A DNA stretch of 64,000 nt from Chrysophaeum taylorii (taxonomy: Eukaryota > Sar > Pelagophyceae > Pelagomonadales > Pelagomonadaceae): positions 29,162-93,161 of the forward strand of contig JAQMWT010000023.1 of the NCBI GenBank assembly GCA_029834535.1, in the 5' to 3' direction. Position numbers and translations under genes: made by a program. This document shows, one piece after another, positions 10,734 to 21,385 of this stretch. The notes beneath the pieces are model-generated. The model had not been told where the DNA came from. It did not search any database and saw nothing but the letters and a program-made list of their open reading frames with translations. Each line of letters begins with the position of its first letter. Within the stretch, counting starts at the first letter, position 1.

Positions 10734-12715
10734 ATGCCGAAGAGACGTCTCATACGCGAGGCAGACGACGTCCCAGCCGATAGAGAAGGCGCAGACGAGA
10801 AAGAGCCCCAGCCGACGCAACCGCACGCGCCGGCGCTGGCCGCCGAAGATTTGCGGGGCCGAGAGAACGAAATACCGGCGGATGCCGAAAAGAAAAAGGA
10901 GGGCGAGTCGACGGGCGAGCAGCCAAGCGCCACGACCACGACTCGACCCGAACCAGCAGACGAGCGTCCCGCCGAGAGCTCCGAAGAGATTCGGGAGCTG
11001 CGAGAGATGATGTCGCTGCTCCTAAACGAGCTGCCGCATCAAGTCAGGCAGGACGAAGAAGTGCGAAGTCCATTGCAGGAACGCATCCGAGTACAAGACG
11101 AGGAGATTCGGAGGCAAACGCAGGAGCGCGAGGACGAGCACGGCCTGCTAGCCCAAGAAACTGCGGCGCAGATCGAGGAGGCGACGGCACGGGCTCGAAA
11201 CCGTCAACTTCGAAGAGAAGGAAGCCTTTAAGGACGAGCTACGGCACGCTCGAGAGGCCGCGGCGACCTAGATCCGAGATCACCGGGAGGAATTACGCGC
11301 GTTCAAAGAGCGTCGAGAGCCGCGCGCGGAACCACCTCGATCCGATGCATCCCGCGAATCGGATCGCTACGAATCCGATTTCGGAGTCGTCATCGCTCAA
11401 AGAGCCACCATCTCGAAGCGCGAAACGAGCGAACCGCCAGCGAGCTCACGAGGAAGAAGAGAAGGGGCCAAGTGAGGCCGACAAGATCGTCGCCGCGTTG
11501 GTAAGGGCAGCCGCGGGACAAGGCCCATTCGCCGCCCCGAACTCCCGAGGCTACGCGCACCCGGCCGCCCAGAGACACCGACGTCTCAAAAGGGGGATGA
11601 TCAAGCTGGACATCGAGGGAAAGATCAACGGCAGTTCGATCACGGAGCAGCCCTCGTCGTGGAGGAATTGGCGAAGGACCACTATTATATAAACCCCTTC
11701 TCGTTTGTCTAGTGGATGCCATGCGCCAAGCCGTGATGCCGACGTCGGAGGAAGGGCGAGAGGCGGCAGAGGCGTTGTGCGTATCCCTGAAACACTCGGA
11801 ACAGTTCTACTTGGAACGCGCCGAAAACGACCCGGTTTACAAGGAAGACATCCAACAGCTCCGTGCGCTCAACGTATCGTACGTGAAACAAGTACTGCAA
11901 CAGCTCCGCCAGGCGTGCCGACCCGCGCCCCTGCCCGAAGAATCGTTCCACAATGTCAGATGAATCATACAAGTGACCATGCCGAAGAAGGAGTGCGAGT
12001 CATGGGTTATGACCTACCTTAAGTCGCTGCAGAAGGAAGCCACGGCCTACACAGCTCTCACGGGGACGTCGATGGATAGCATCGAGATGATCCACCAGAT
12101 GATCACCGGGCTCGCTTCGTCGAAACTACAGCAAAAGATCATTCAGGCGCGATGCGACCAGCCCGGCCGGTACAATACCTTCGCCGAGGTGCAGAGCCTG
12201 ATCCTCCGGAACGAGGTCCAGTATGAAGCCTGGCAGAAGGCTCACGCCAGCAAACCTATCGCTCCGCCGACGCGCGATGCGCGCGACCGTCGGAAGCCCG
12301 GCGCGCACGCGACGCAACAGGAAGAGCCCAATGTGGAACAAGCACGACGGCCCAGCATGCGAGACAAAGCGGCCTGGATGAAGGCCGTGAGTAAATGCGG
12401 GAATTTCGAGGTCGACCATCAGCGAAACGAGGATGGACCTACCCGATGTCCTCGTCCGAACGCGTACCGGTAGGCGATGCTGGCGCGGGTGCGGCAGGGA
12501 CAAGACCCCCTTCGTTCGGAGCCTGGAAGAGACAACAGCAAGCGGAAGGCGGAAACGGAGACCGACGACCGCCAGAAAACCCAAACGCCACCGTTTCGTC
12601 ACATGCTGGCGCCGTGCAGTTCAACCAAATCGAGGCTATAGTCGATCGCGTGCTCGCGGCCCGCAACTCCTCGAGTTCGAGCACGCAATCATCGATGGAA
12701 TACGCGGGATCCTTG
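10734..12715 (+). pseudogene. Gag of element B
   Basis: The first frame, 10734-11231 (165 codons), begins M-P-K-R-R and becomes a Glu/Gln/Arg-rich coiled coil. A frameshift near 11210 follows. The Gag core continues at 11390-11690, 11712-11963 and 11973-12473. The C/H cluster is at about 12397-12455 (K-C-G-N-F-E-V-D-H, then R-C-P-R-P). A TAG at 12471 and frame changes kill the gene. Near 12700 the reading frame passes into unrelated repeat sequence. Confidence 0.75.
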
Positions 12716-12950
12716 CTTTGTTTGTTCCAGATTTCGCTCATCACCGAGTTCAATCTGCGAGGGCGTAGAGATAGAAAATTCCATTTAGGGTTCGGACCCC
12801 CCCCTAAGTCTCACACTCACACTTAAAACACCCAAAATCGCTGTGTCGAACACCGTGCTGCTCTTTGTGTCGTTAGAGGACAGGACGAAAAGCAGCACTA
12901 CCACTGCCACCATTCTCTACCAGAGGCACATTGATTTTTACTGTTCTCTA
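12716..12950 (+). mobile_element. 3' end and LTR of a G-type element
   Basis: 12766-12950 is the roughly 190-bp LTR also found at 39004-39205 and 47914-48108 (reverse orientation there). The 50 bases before it match the last internal bases of element G (39206-39262). This is therefore the 3' end of a plus-oriented G relative whose 5' part is gone, joined directly to the broken element B. The LTR runs from TAGAGATAG to TGTTCTCTA. Confidence 0.75.
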
Positions 12951-14176
12951 GGTCCGGACGAATACAAGGTCCAAGAGGCCGACGTATCCATTGACGAGTA
13001 TAAGCTCAAGTGTCTTCAAGGCCTTTCTCCGGAAGACAGACAAGCCTACGTCAAGGCCATTACATAGGAACTGCACGATAGTGCACTCCGGTTGCTTCAA
13101 GCTAGCTCTACCTGATGCTTCGACTCGTCCAATTGACAGTCGCCTGGTACTCAAGATCAAGACCAACTCCTCCGGGGAGTATATCAAGCACACGGCTCGG
13201 TTAGTCCTGCGTGGCTTCCTAGCTTCACTTGGCGCCGATTTCTTTGGGACGTTTAGTCCTGTTCTATGGCAACGATGACCGCTATACGTGTCACTTTAGC
13301 TATTGCTGCATACAAGAACTAGCCCGTGTACCACAGTGACGTGCCCAACGCGTCCATCCAATCTGATATCGATGCGCACGTCTACGTACAGCTCCTTGAA
13401 GGCATCAAGTTACTCGATCCTCTAGACGCCAAATACCGTGGCCGCCGTTTACCCATACTGCTGAAGTCTATGAACTCAGACTATCTCCTTCTCTCTGGAA
13501 CAAAAAGATCGACAGCTTCTTTCGGAGTCTAGTATACACGCGACTCCATGCGGATACCTTTTTTTTATATGTTCGTACTTCTCCGCACGCTCAATTCGTT
13601 ATTTGCTGTCTATCTGCGGACGACATTGTTATATTATCGAACGACGACACACTATGCACTGAGCTCCAAGAAGCACTGCGTAAGCGCTTCTCTATGGAAC
13701 AGGTCGAGCCAGGTCACACTCTTCTGGAAATGCGTGTCTTCGGAACGTCGAATGGATATACATCGTTAGACGTTCAAGCCAAGCTAGAAGCACTATTCGA
13801 TGCCCATATTATATTGAACACACTCACTTCTGAAGCACCTTACGTTATCAACCTTCACCTACAAGGAAGGTTCCCCTTCCACTGATGTGGAAATTCACAT
13901 CCATGACCACTTCGCCACTTTACCTGGCAAGTTATTTTTCATGCAAGTTGCCTGTCGCCTAGATTTCTCCCAAGCTCTAGGACACTGTTCCCGAGTAGAA
14001 AGATACTGCTACTGACGAGTTTTAACCCCTGGTCGCTTTGGCGGATGCTGACAATGCTTCTTCACTGGCACAGGAAGATAATAAGTCCACTACTAGCTTA
14101 GTGCCTTCCACCCGTTCAACTGTTTATGCTGATTTACCGCCGGCGACCGAAAATGTCGTTAAACTACCTGCCAGCA
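12951..14176 (+). pseudogene. Decayed copia-type reverse transcriptase
   Basis: Fragments in changing frames match a copia RT in order. First comes a lead-in at 12950-13066. Next is V-L-K-I-K-T-N-S-S-G-E-Y-I-K-H-T-A-R-L-V at 13145-13205. Then come L-R-G-F-L-A-S-L-G-A-D-F-F and T-F-S-P-V-L-W at about 13206-13272, and the V-Y-H-S-D-V-P-N-A-S-I-Q block at about 13326-13400. The catalytic region near 13600 is degraded. Downstream to 14160 the sequence is polar and unassigned. It was probably part of a copia element that also accepted the MITE at 14177. Confidence 0.65.
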
Positions 14177-14437
14177 GTAGGGTCGGATAAGAAAACGAGA
14201 CTAGCCCGCGCCGCAACGACGGGTCCTACAACGCGTGGGCTTTTCCCTTTTTTTGCGTGAGGGGACGAAAGGATGCCGACTTCACTATGGGGACTAGTTC
14301 CATCGCGACGATCTCGCGGCGTGGCGGCACATACTGCTTGAGTACAAATGAACATAGCTCAGCGATCCGTTGAGTATGTCTTAGTACAAACTGAAACATA
14401 GTTAACGGCTCGTACGAACTTTCTTATCCGACCCTAC
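14177..14437. mobile_element. MITE with perfect 18-bp terminal inverted repeats
   Basis: Ends 14177-14194 and 14420-14437 are perfect reverse complements (GTAGGGTCGGATAAGAAA). The element is flanked by CAGCA at 14172-14176 and 14438-14442, a 5-bp target duplication. At 261 bp and without coding capacity it is a miniature DNA transposon; the superfamily is undetermined. Confidence 0.85.
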
Positions 14438-14800
14438 CAGCAGCACCCACTGGCTTGGCACCAGCTACTGCCTCTCCCTCAGACCTTGAAATCTTATCAC
14501 CCCATGTGACTCGGCTTGCACAACAGGTTTAGACGCTCCATATGTCGCGTGACCTTCTCACTCGACGCTTTTATTCCTCCAGAGAGCTACACTATTATGT
14601 GTACGACACTGGAACATTTCACGCCTTTCACACCTATCTCCGCAAGAGGGTTTTCTCTCCGTAATACGGCTTTCCCTCTTTCCTTCCTTACCCTTCCGTC
14701 CTTCTATCTCAGATTATGAAGAATTAGATCTGCAGTTCACTTCCAACAAGGAGTAGACCTCCAGGTGCGTACCGTCAGGTATGGGGCTGTCTGTTTAAGT
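14438..14800 (+). other. Continuation of the copia-like remnant
   Basis: Sequence resumes after the MITE with a compatible Ser/Pro/Ala-rich frame, then decays. I see no recognisable domain before the leader of the copia-like composite. Confidence 0.35.
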
Positions 14801-14849
14801 AATGGAAGCTTCGTTCCTCGTTGTCAGTGTAAACGCTTCTATGGGACCT

Positions 14850-15466
14850 AATGTCCTTAAGGAGTTAGGGGTTAAATCCCTACCTTGTGTAGTAGCATGT
14901 GACAAGCGGAATGGTCTGTACACGCCTAAGACTGCACGCAGTCTCTACCATGTACCCGGAGAGGGTCAAATCTCTCCAGGTTATGGGCCCAGATGCGTAG
15001 GTGTGTCAGCCCAACTGTGTTGTGCGTATAAATGGAGTGATCAGTTTGCGCCTGATTACGAGTACAATGCGACAATGTGTTTGGCGGTAGTCTACTGTAC
15101 ATATCTGCTGTGTGACGGTATTTGACCACCAGTTAATTTGGTTTGTGACCGAGTTGGGTCGGCAACTGGTCATATGCACTCGCATAGCCAATAAAATTAA
15201 AATTTGTCCTACACAAGCCGCGGAAACTTGTACGGGTTTTTCTTTTTCTTCCATTCCCCAACAAAAGACTGTCTGCTCGAGAATTAATCCATTATTCAGT
15301 CTCAAATCATCATGCTTAAATGGCATAATGATTTGTTTGGTCTTGTATATATGCTCACGCTTAAAATAGCGAAATGTACATATCCCTCTACATGTTAGAA
15401 ACCCTTTATTCGAACATGTCAAATTGTTTTATCCTTCCTATAACCTATTTTCCATAGGTCACAACT
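14850..15466 (+). promoter_or_regulatory. Leader/LTR-like region before the first copia Gag
   Basis: It shares GGTTATGGGCCCAG (14980) with 17360 and, inverted, 24988. A TATA-like TATAAATGG follows at about 15028, as does TATATAAC at about 17499 in the second leader. The two regions have the same organisation but are well diverged. They probably represent the LTR U3/R or the 5' untranslated leader. Confidence 0.4.
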
Positions 15467-17131
15467 ATGTCAAAACAAAAACCAATATCCACTACGGATA
15501 TTTATAAGCAAGAACAAATCCTCGTTGATAAACTCAACGCTGGATTGCGCTTCCAAGACAACTCGACGAAGGTAAGCTTGCAAATTGAGATGCTTCGCAG
15601 GCATATGACAAGTCCATACGTGGACGCGTTATTCTGCTTCGATTCGTATGACGCTTACACCCGGAATTCTCCGGAGTATAACCAACTTCTTGAACAAGAA
15701 GTTGATATCATCTTCGCTCAATGGGAAGCTGAAAAAATAAACGACTTACATTTACCTAATGAAGATGCCTTGCCTGATCATCTTAAAACTTGGCACGTTA
15801 ACTCTTCACATCAACTATCAGTCGATGTTCGAAATTACATCGAACGACTTTACTACCAAGAGTCGTACAATCTCGTTCGTCCCGAATTAAATGAGGATGT
15901 TAAGCGTGTTCTCACTTTAGTAGATACCCGATTCCCTAAATCAATTGTGTATGATTCATCTCTAACAAACATATCCTTTACAGGTCTCTCTAATGCCGAT
16001 TGGATCAAACACTGCGATACTTACGCTGGTTTCTTGCACACATTCTTCAATATAGAACCACAAGAACGCCCTGCTCTCGCCATGTGGCCTCAATTAAAGA
16101 AGATTTATGCACTGACTGCACATCCTAATAAACTACGTGCAGTAATGCTTTTAGCTTACCATCACTATGAGACAGTGTCATGTACAGATGTCACTGAGCT
16201 TGAATCCCAGTTTAATCGAATGTCCTTAAATGTTAATTGGTATGCTCATGTATTTGTCGAACAACTCCTTGCTTTCCAAACTCAGGCAAAGCAATTAAAT
16301 AATGATGAAGCATCAATCCAATTTAATGATTCCATAATCACACTCGAAGCTCACGAGGAGATCTATCGTCTATATGCTAATCCCTCGGATCACGAGCGCT
16401 ATTCTCAGTCTTTATTGGAATGGTGTAAACTCTACGAGACACGCTCTGGGAACAACTCGACTCACGATCCTGAAGTTTTAAAGCTAGTTGATCCTAACGA
16501 CGTTCGTCCGTTATTGGAGTTCCTGTTAAAGATATATAATGAAACAAAATTTTCATCTAACCGACGCTTGGATAAACCAGCATCATGGATTCCATACATC
16601 CCTGGTACTACCGCTACCAAGCCACGTACGGTATTATTGATGGATACTATTCATCAATCCCGCGACTCGCTAAACAATGCTTACTCATTGTTAGCTACTG
16701 TGGCTGGTCAGTCCGGCTTTGACGCTCGCAAGCTTCGTAATGCAAAAGATAAAGCATCGACAATTTCACCTCGTGATACGTCTTACTATCGTCCACCTTC
16801 AAATTATAACGTTAAAGGCACCAGTTTCGACCGTCCTGTCTACTCACATTCCCCTAACCGCAACTCACGCTCTAACATGTCTCTTATGGACCGGGCTACT
16901 TATCAAGTTGATCGTCTTCGCCACCTGTTTGGTAAATTACTGGAAGCGAATCCCAATCCCCCCACCGATTCTAATATGGTACTGGAAGAAATGAAGAGCT
17001 TTCTGAGTACCCTTTGGACAACTGCCTCTCAAGCTTCGACACAGTCTGCAGAGAAATCTGCTGCCTCTTACCCTTATCCGTCCGTTGAGAACGTGATCTC
17101 TTCCTCACCCTTCTTCCTTTCTACACAATAA
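15467..17131 (+). CDS. Copia-like Gag protein, first paralogue
   Basis: An uninterrupted 554-codon frame from ATG (15467) to TAA. It is mostly helical with a conserved central part (W-I-K-H-C-D-T-Y-A-G-F-L-H-T-F-F-N near residue 180-196, then W-Y-A-H-V-F-V-E). Its C-terminal part is disordered and Ser/Pro/Asn-rich. It is homologous over most of its length to the second Gag at 18252 and to the minus-strand copy. I see no zinc knuckle. The protease and downstream domains of the second copy are absent; it ends by stop codon. It is the best-preserved ORF of this block. Calling it Gag rests on the fusion of its paralogue to a protease. Confidence 0.7.
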   Translation: MSKQKPISTTDIYKQEQILVDKLNAGLRFQDNSTKVSLQIEMLRRHMTSPYVDALFCFDSYDAYTRNSPEYNQLLEQEVDIIFAQWEAEKINDLHLPNEDALPDHLKTWHVNSSHQLSVDVRNYIERLYYQESYNLVRPELNEDVKRVLTLVDTRFPKSIVYDSSLTNISFTGLSNADWIKHCDTYAGFLHTFFNIEPQERPALAMWPQLKKIYALTAHPNKLRAVMLLAYHHYETVSCTDVTELESQFNRMSLNVNWYAHVFVEQLLAFQTQAKQLNNDEASIQFNDSIITLEAHEEIYRLYANPSDHERYSQSLLEWCKLYETRSGNNSTHDPEVLKLVDPNDVRPLLEFLLKIYNETKFSSNRRLDKPASWIPYIPGTTATKPRTVLLMDTIHQSRDSLNNAYSLLATVAGQSGFDARKLRNAKDKASTISPRDTSYYRPPSNYNVKGTSFDRPVYSHSPNRNSRSNMSLMDRATYQVDRLRHLFGKLLEANPNPPTDSNMVLEEMKSFLSTLWTTASQASTQSAEKSAASYPYPSVENVISSSPFFLSTQ

Positions 17132-18251
17132 AATAGTCCTCTGATTTGTGCTTACGCTCATCATCATGGTCTAGCGCGTCCCGAGGTATGTAGCACTATA
17201 CACTTTACCTTTCTCGTGTAGTTCTAGATGCCGCCTGTCGTGTTCTGAGGATATAGGGAACATACCTTTTCATTCCCCGAATTAAATACTGCCAGACGTT
17301 CATGATGAGACGGGATGGTTTCCCAGGTGACTTGCCACTGCTTGCTAAATGCTCTGCAGGTTATGGGCCCAGGCGGGTCCCTGATAAACCATGTGTTAAA
17401 ACGTGCACGTAACCTATGGGTATTGGGCTGTTACCGCGCCGGCCCAGCCTCGCCACGTAAACACGCTTGTGAATACAACGCCATTACCATTGGGCTGTAT
17501 ATAACACATTTTGCACACGTGATCGTGTAACCTTGTGTGCACCTGTTCATAGTATCGTAACTAACTAACTAACTTCAGACCTCTCCCGAGCATGGGAGCC
17601 AGGCCGAACCGACAGGAGCCAGTCCGGAATCACGGGCCTGTAGACGAGGAGCGCCGAAAGGTCGGTCGGCGGAGAGTGACCATCAAGCTTGTCGCCATGC
17701 GACGAGGAGACGGCGATGTGACTGACAACCAACTCGTCGATAACCTTCCGTCTTCGCCCCCGGCCATACCCCGTCCCACTGCGAACGTTCCGGCTGCCAA
17801 CCGGCCCGCTCGGGAGGCGAATAGGTGCCAACCTACGCCGGGAGGGCGGATGCCCTCGCAAGGCTCAGGATTCATGAGGCACCGTCCTCCATCGCAACCG
17901 CAGTCGGCGATCAGGGTTAGCATAGTATCGTATTGTCATGTCAATGTTGATGTGTGTGTAATTGGCTAGCCTGTACTCTTGCACACATGTTATGGAATAT
18001 TTTGGGTACGTCCACTCGTACATTCCATGGCAATGCACTTAACAAGCTCCTTGAGAGCACCAAAACTAACCAGCTGCCTGAGTGACTACGCTTAGCGGCA
18101 CTACTCTGGACTTACAGCTTGCACAGTCGTCAAATAGACATCTTTCCATCGAAAACGATGAGTGTACATAGACGCCGATAGACAGACCCCCTTAGAATGT
18201 CTAGACAGTGTAAACTGCGTGACTGAACCCACAGGTTCCCCGTCAACTGCT
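17132..18251 (+). promoter_or_regulatory. Second copia leader-like region (SINE inserted)
   Basis: It aligns with the reverse complement of 25225-24430. It contains GGTTATGGGCCCAG, a TATA-like box near 17499, and a region of short G/T-rich repeats. Without the SINE (17560-17920 and one target copy) it is about 750 bp. No coding region is recognisable. Confidence 0.5.
17560..17920 (-). mobile_element. SINE-like element, copy 1
   Basis: A 361-bp insertion flanked by CATAGTATCGTA at 17548-17559 and 17921-17932. The minus-strand sister copy of this leader has a single uninterrupted version of the site (24795-24812), the empty site. On the minus strand the element ends in a CTCCC-ATGCTC-GGGAG hairpin followed by a (TTAG)n tail. 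The frame of about 100 codons seen in every copy is not a gene. Confidence 0.88.
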
Positions 18252-20570
18252 ATGGCAGAACACGCAGCACGAGCCGCACCCAAGGCGATCACAGGTGCGG
18301 ATATATTAAGCTCGAAGCTCCTGTAGTTGAGTTTCTTAACGATGGAAATCGATTTCAGCTTCAGACTCGCAAGGTATCCTTGCAAATCAAGCATATAAAG
18401 CAATTGTTACGGTCCAGTCATGCCGATGCCTTCCTCGAGTACGACTCGTACGAAGCATGTACTCGGTCATGCAAGGACTACGAGATCCTCCGGAATCAAA
18501 TTCTCGATCGCGTTTTCCTGGAATGGAAGACCGATAGGGCTGCTGATCTCCGTTTAGCTGTTGATGAATTGCCCCCTGAGTATCAGGAATGGCATTTCAC
18601 CAACGAAGCTTTCCCCAACTTACTTGATGCAGAAGTAGCTCAGCTAACTACTGTCTGTTACTACTATGAAGTCAAGGCATTACGTCCTGAAATCAATGCT
18701 CGTTGCTTAGAAGAGGAACGAATCTTAAATCGCGCGCACCCGAAGGCACTAGCTTTCGACACCCGTGTTCGTGCCCCGGTTACCATGTTTTCGTTAACTG
18801 CAGCTGACTGGCACACTTACCAGAACACGTACGCTACATTCTTGCATACTTACTTCAATCTTGAAAGTGTCGGAAAACCGGCACTTGCGGCCTGGCCCGC
18901 CATCAATGAGGTATACAACAAAAGTTATTTACCCAACAAGGCTCGAGCTATTATGCTCATTGCCTTTAGTCACTACGAGTCTGTTACGACTACTGATGTG
19001 TCTTATTTGAAACAGCAATTTAACTCTGTTGTTTATAATCCTAACTGGCATGTCCATGTATTTATCGAAGCTGTCCTAGCATTTAGGCAAATCTCTTACC
19101 AACTTAACCAGGAAGAGACTGACCTTCAATTCGACTTTGGCACTCTTTGCAGAAAAATCTATGAAGAGATACATCGGCATTATGCCGATAATACCAGCAA
19201 CGGCCGTTACGATCGTGGTTGGGTAGATTGGTGTTATATGTACGAAACCCGATCTTCATCTCGACCTGTGCCAGAAGCTGAACGATTGTGTCACCCTACC
19301 AACCCTAGCTACATTATAGAATATGCATTAGACTTATATAATGTAGTATCAAATGGGTCGAACAAAAGACGCTTAGAACGCCCCGTTTCTTGGCAACCCT
19401 ATGTCGAAGGTCTATCATCTCAACCAAAGCCAAAGTTACTACTTACAAATACGCTGGATTTAGCAGACAAAAGTCCGACTCAAACTGCCAACACACTCGC
19501 CTTCATCACTGCGTCTCAACCTGGTACATCTTCCACGTTTAATGCTAGACGCTTGCGTAACTCTAATGATGCTCGCTAGCCTTTCTCTCGCAGCGACTTA
19601 TCGTATTATCGTTCTGGTGATTCTTACGTCACCAAGAAAACTGCTGGGCAGTCCCATGACCGTCCAATTTACCCCCGCACTTTTGACAGGTCCTCTCGGT
19701 CTAACATGCAATTATTAGATCGAACAAATCACACCTTAAACACCCTGCGAGAACAGTGTAGTGAACTTACGAAGCAAGTGACAGATAATGATACCACGGC
19801 TCAGCTACAACCGAATATCAACAAGTTATTTGAGACTCTATTACAATCAGCTGACATTCTGTCAACGACATCTACTGATGACAACAGTAATTTACTTCGT
19901 ATAAACGAACAACTCATGTTTGCAGAAGACATCATTTATGATGTAGACGTTCATCTATCCTCGACCGAAAAGTCGTTAAACTACGTGGAGCCACAACACC
20001 ATACTGTTGTTACTGCTCCCATCCCAAAGGCAACTCCTCCTACTACAGACACGAAGAATCCCCCCAACACACAGGGTAATCCCTCCAATATTGTGCCTAG
20101 CCTCTTTACTGCTTCCGCCATCTCGGCTTTACCACCAGCGTTACTGTCCTCGCTATCTTCACAGGTCCAATCTGCCCTCAACCTACCACCGCAAGCCGAA
20201 ACCAAAAGGGATGCCGATCATACTTCGCTATCGTCATTTGATGAAAAGCACGGCTTGGCTGATGAGGCTGACGAACCATCACCACCTGTTCAACCGATAA
20301 TTATTCAAACGAATCTGCTATTGCTGGAGAACTTCTTCACAGCCAGCCTCTCCACTACTTGCCCACATTCGGAAAACGCCTTCCTCACCAACTACATGAA
20401 GGTAAACAGTGTCCCTCCACATTGTTCTTTTCTATATTTTGACTCTTGTGCTACCATCTCATTGATGTCCACTTACGATTTTGCAATACCCAATCACATT
20501 ATTCCACTGGACTCCAAATACGCGCCGATTGTTATTCAAACAGCCACTGGACAACAACGTGCCGTTTGTC
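18252..20570 (+). pseudogene. Copia-like Gag with retropepsin, second paralogue
   Basis: It starts with M-A-E-H-A-A-R at 18252. The frame is otherwise continuous to the protease but has in-frame TAGs at 18324 and 19577. The Gag part is homologous to the ORF at 15467. The C-terminal part is Ser/Thr/Pro-rich. The protease begins near 20415 with F-L-Y-F-D-S-C-A-T-I-S-L-M, where the active-site D-S-G of copia proteases reads D-S-C, and continues with V-I-Q-T-A-T-G-Q-Q. Sequence then jumps by deletion into pre-integrase. The minus copy has the same D-S-C, so it is not a private mutation. Confidence 0.7.
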
Positions 20571-21385
20571 TTCTCTCGCTGTTGGCGCACCGCTTTTCCC
20601 GATCTCCGCGTCTCTTTCTTTTTGTCCTGCTTGTGCTCTAGGTAAAATGCATGCTGCGCATGTTGGCCAACGTAAAGCACATGCTTCCGCTTCCACTTCG
20701 CTTCCTGCCTCCGAGCCTTTGTCTCGTCCACGTGCCGTTGCGCCCTACCTTATTATCCACGCCGATCTCATGTTTGCAGGCGTCCCATCCTTCGTTTATC
20801 AAGACCGCGCGGTCCTCACGTTTGTCGATGATCATACGCGCCGCCGCACACGTTACTTTGCTCCACGACACGATGCACTTACGAACGCTCGTCAACTCGA
20901 ACTTTTTCCGTCTACCGTGGTTCGCCCATTTGGATATCGCATTGCCCTCATCTACACCGATCGTGACCGCTCTCTTATGGGCCGATTTGAAACCTTCTGC
21001 CTGGGCAACAACATCGCTCTCAAACGTGCTCCTGCAGCTCAGTCCAAAACTTCACAGGCGCACGCTTTTTCTGGTGTTGTGGAACGCTCTCATCGCGCAA
21101 CTGCTGATATTACTCGCACTCTTTTGGTGCATGCGCACCGTCCACCTGATTTTTGGCGTTGGGCCATGGAAACGGCTGACATCATCTCTGAGCGCATGCC
21201 AAACGCCTCTAACCCTGGATATATGACGCCATATGAAATGCTACATGAAACTCTCCCCCGTGTCGATTTTCTTGGTGTTTGGGGCTGTCCTGCTGCAATT
21301 CTTACTGGCGACAAATGGCCTACCAAAGCTATAACAGGTATCTTCATTGGGTATCCCTCTGCAGGCCCTGGATATCGCATATTCG
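20571..21385 (+). pseudogene. Copia integrase (truncated)
   Basis: Frame 20446-21510. The pre-integrase zinc motif is partial (F-C-P-A-C-A-L-G-K near 20620-20650). The core carries the D-D-E triad: H-A-D-L-M (first Asp, about 20760), Y-T-D-R-D-R-S-L (about 20954) and G-V-V-E-R-S-H-R (about 21075). The C-terminal part ends G-I-F-I-G-Y-P-S-A-G-P-G-Y-R-I-F at about 21375, the conserved copia block before RT. The rest is lost at the junction with the inverted copy. It would insert the cDNA. Confidence 0.85.

Larger units (their letters stand above)
9937..12715 (+). mobile_element. Element B: 5' half of a second family-1 Ty3-like element
   Basis: It starts with an LTR at 9937-10248, related to but clearly diverged from those of element A, and the same primer binding site follows at 10249. 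Gag follows. The element stops abruptly at about 12715, where a G-type 3' end begins, so protease, methyltransferase, pol and 3' LTR are all missing. Only 58 bases (9879-9936, TTACCC-rich) separate it from A's target duplication. Confidence 0.8.
14801..21385 (+). mobile_element. Copia-like composite, plus copy
   Basis: The order is leader (to 15466), a Gag-like ORF (15467-17131), a second leader-like segment (17132-18251, with a SINE inserted), and a second, paralogous Gag with protease (18252-20570). A deletion joins this directly to pre-integrase and integrase (20571-21385). It is more AT-rich than its neighbours. It meets a minus-strand copy head-on at about 21385. The same arrangement (end of first Gag, leader, second Gag) occurs in the minus copy, so it either reflects the true element structure or an old duplicated locus. 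I cannot define the LTR ends. Confidence 0.6.
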
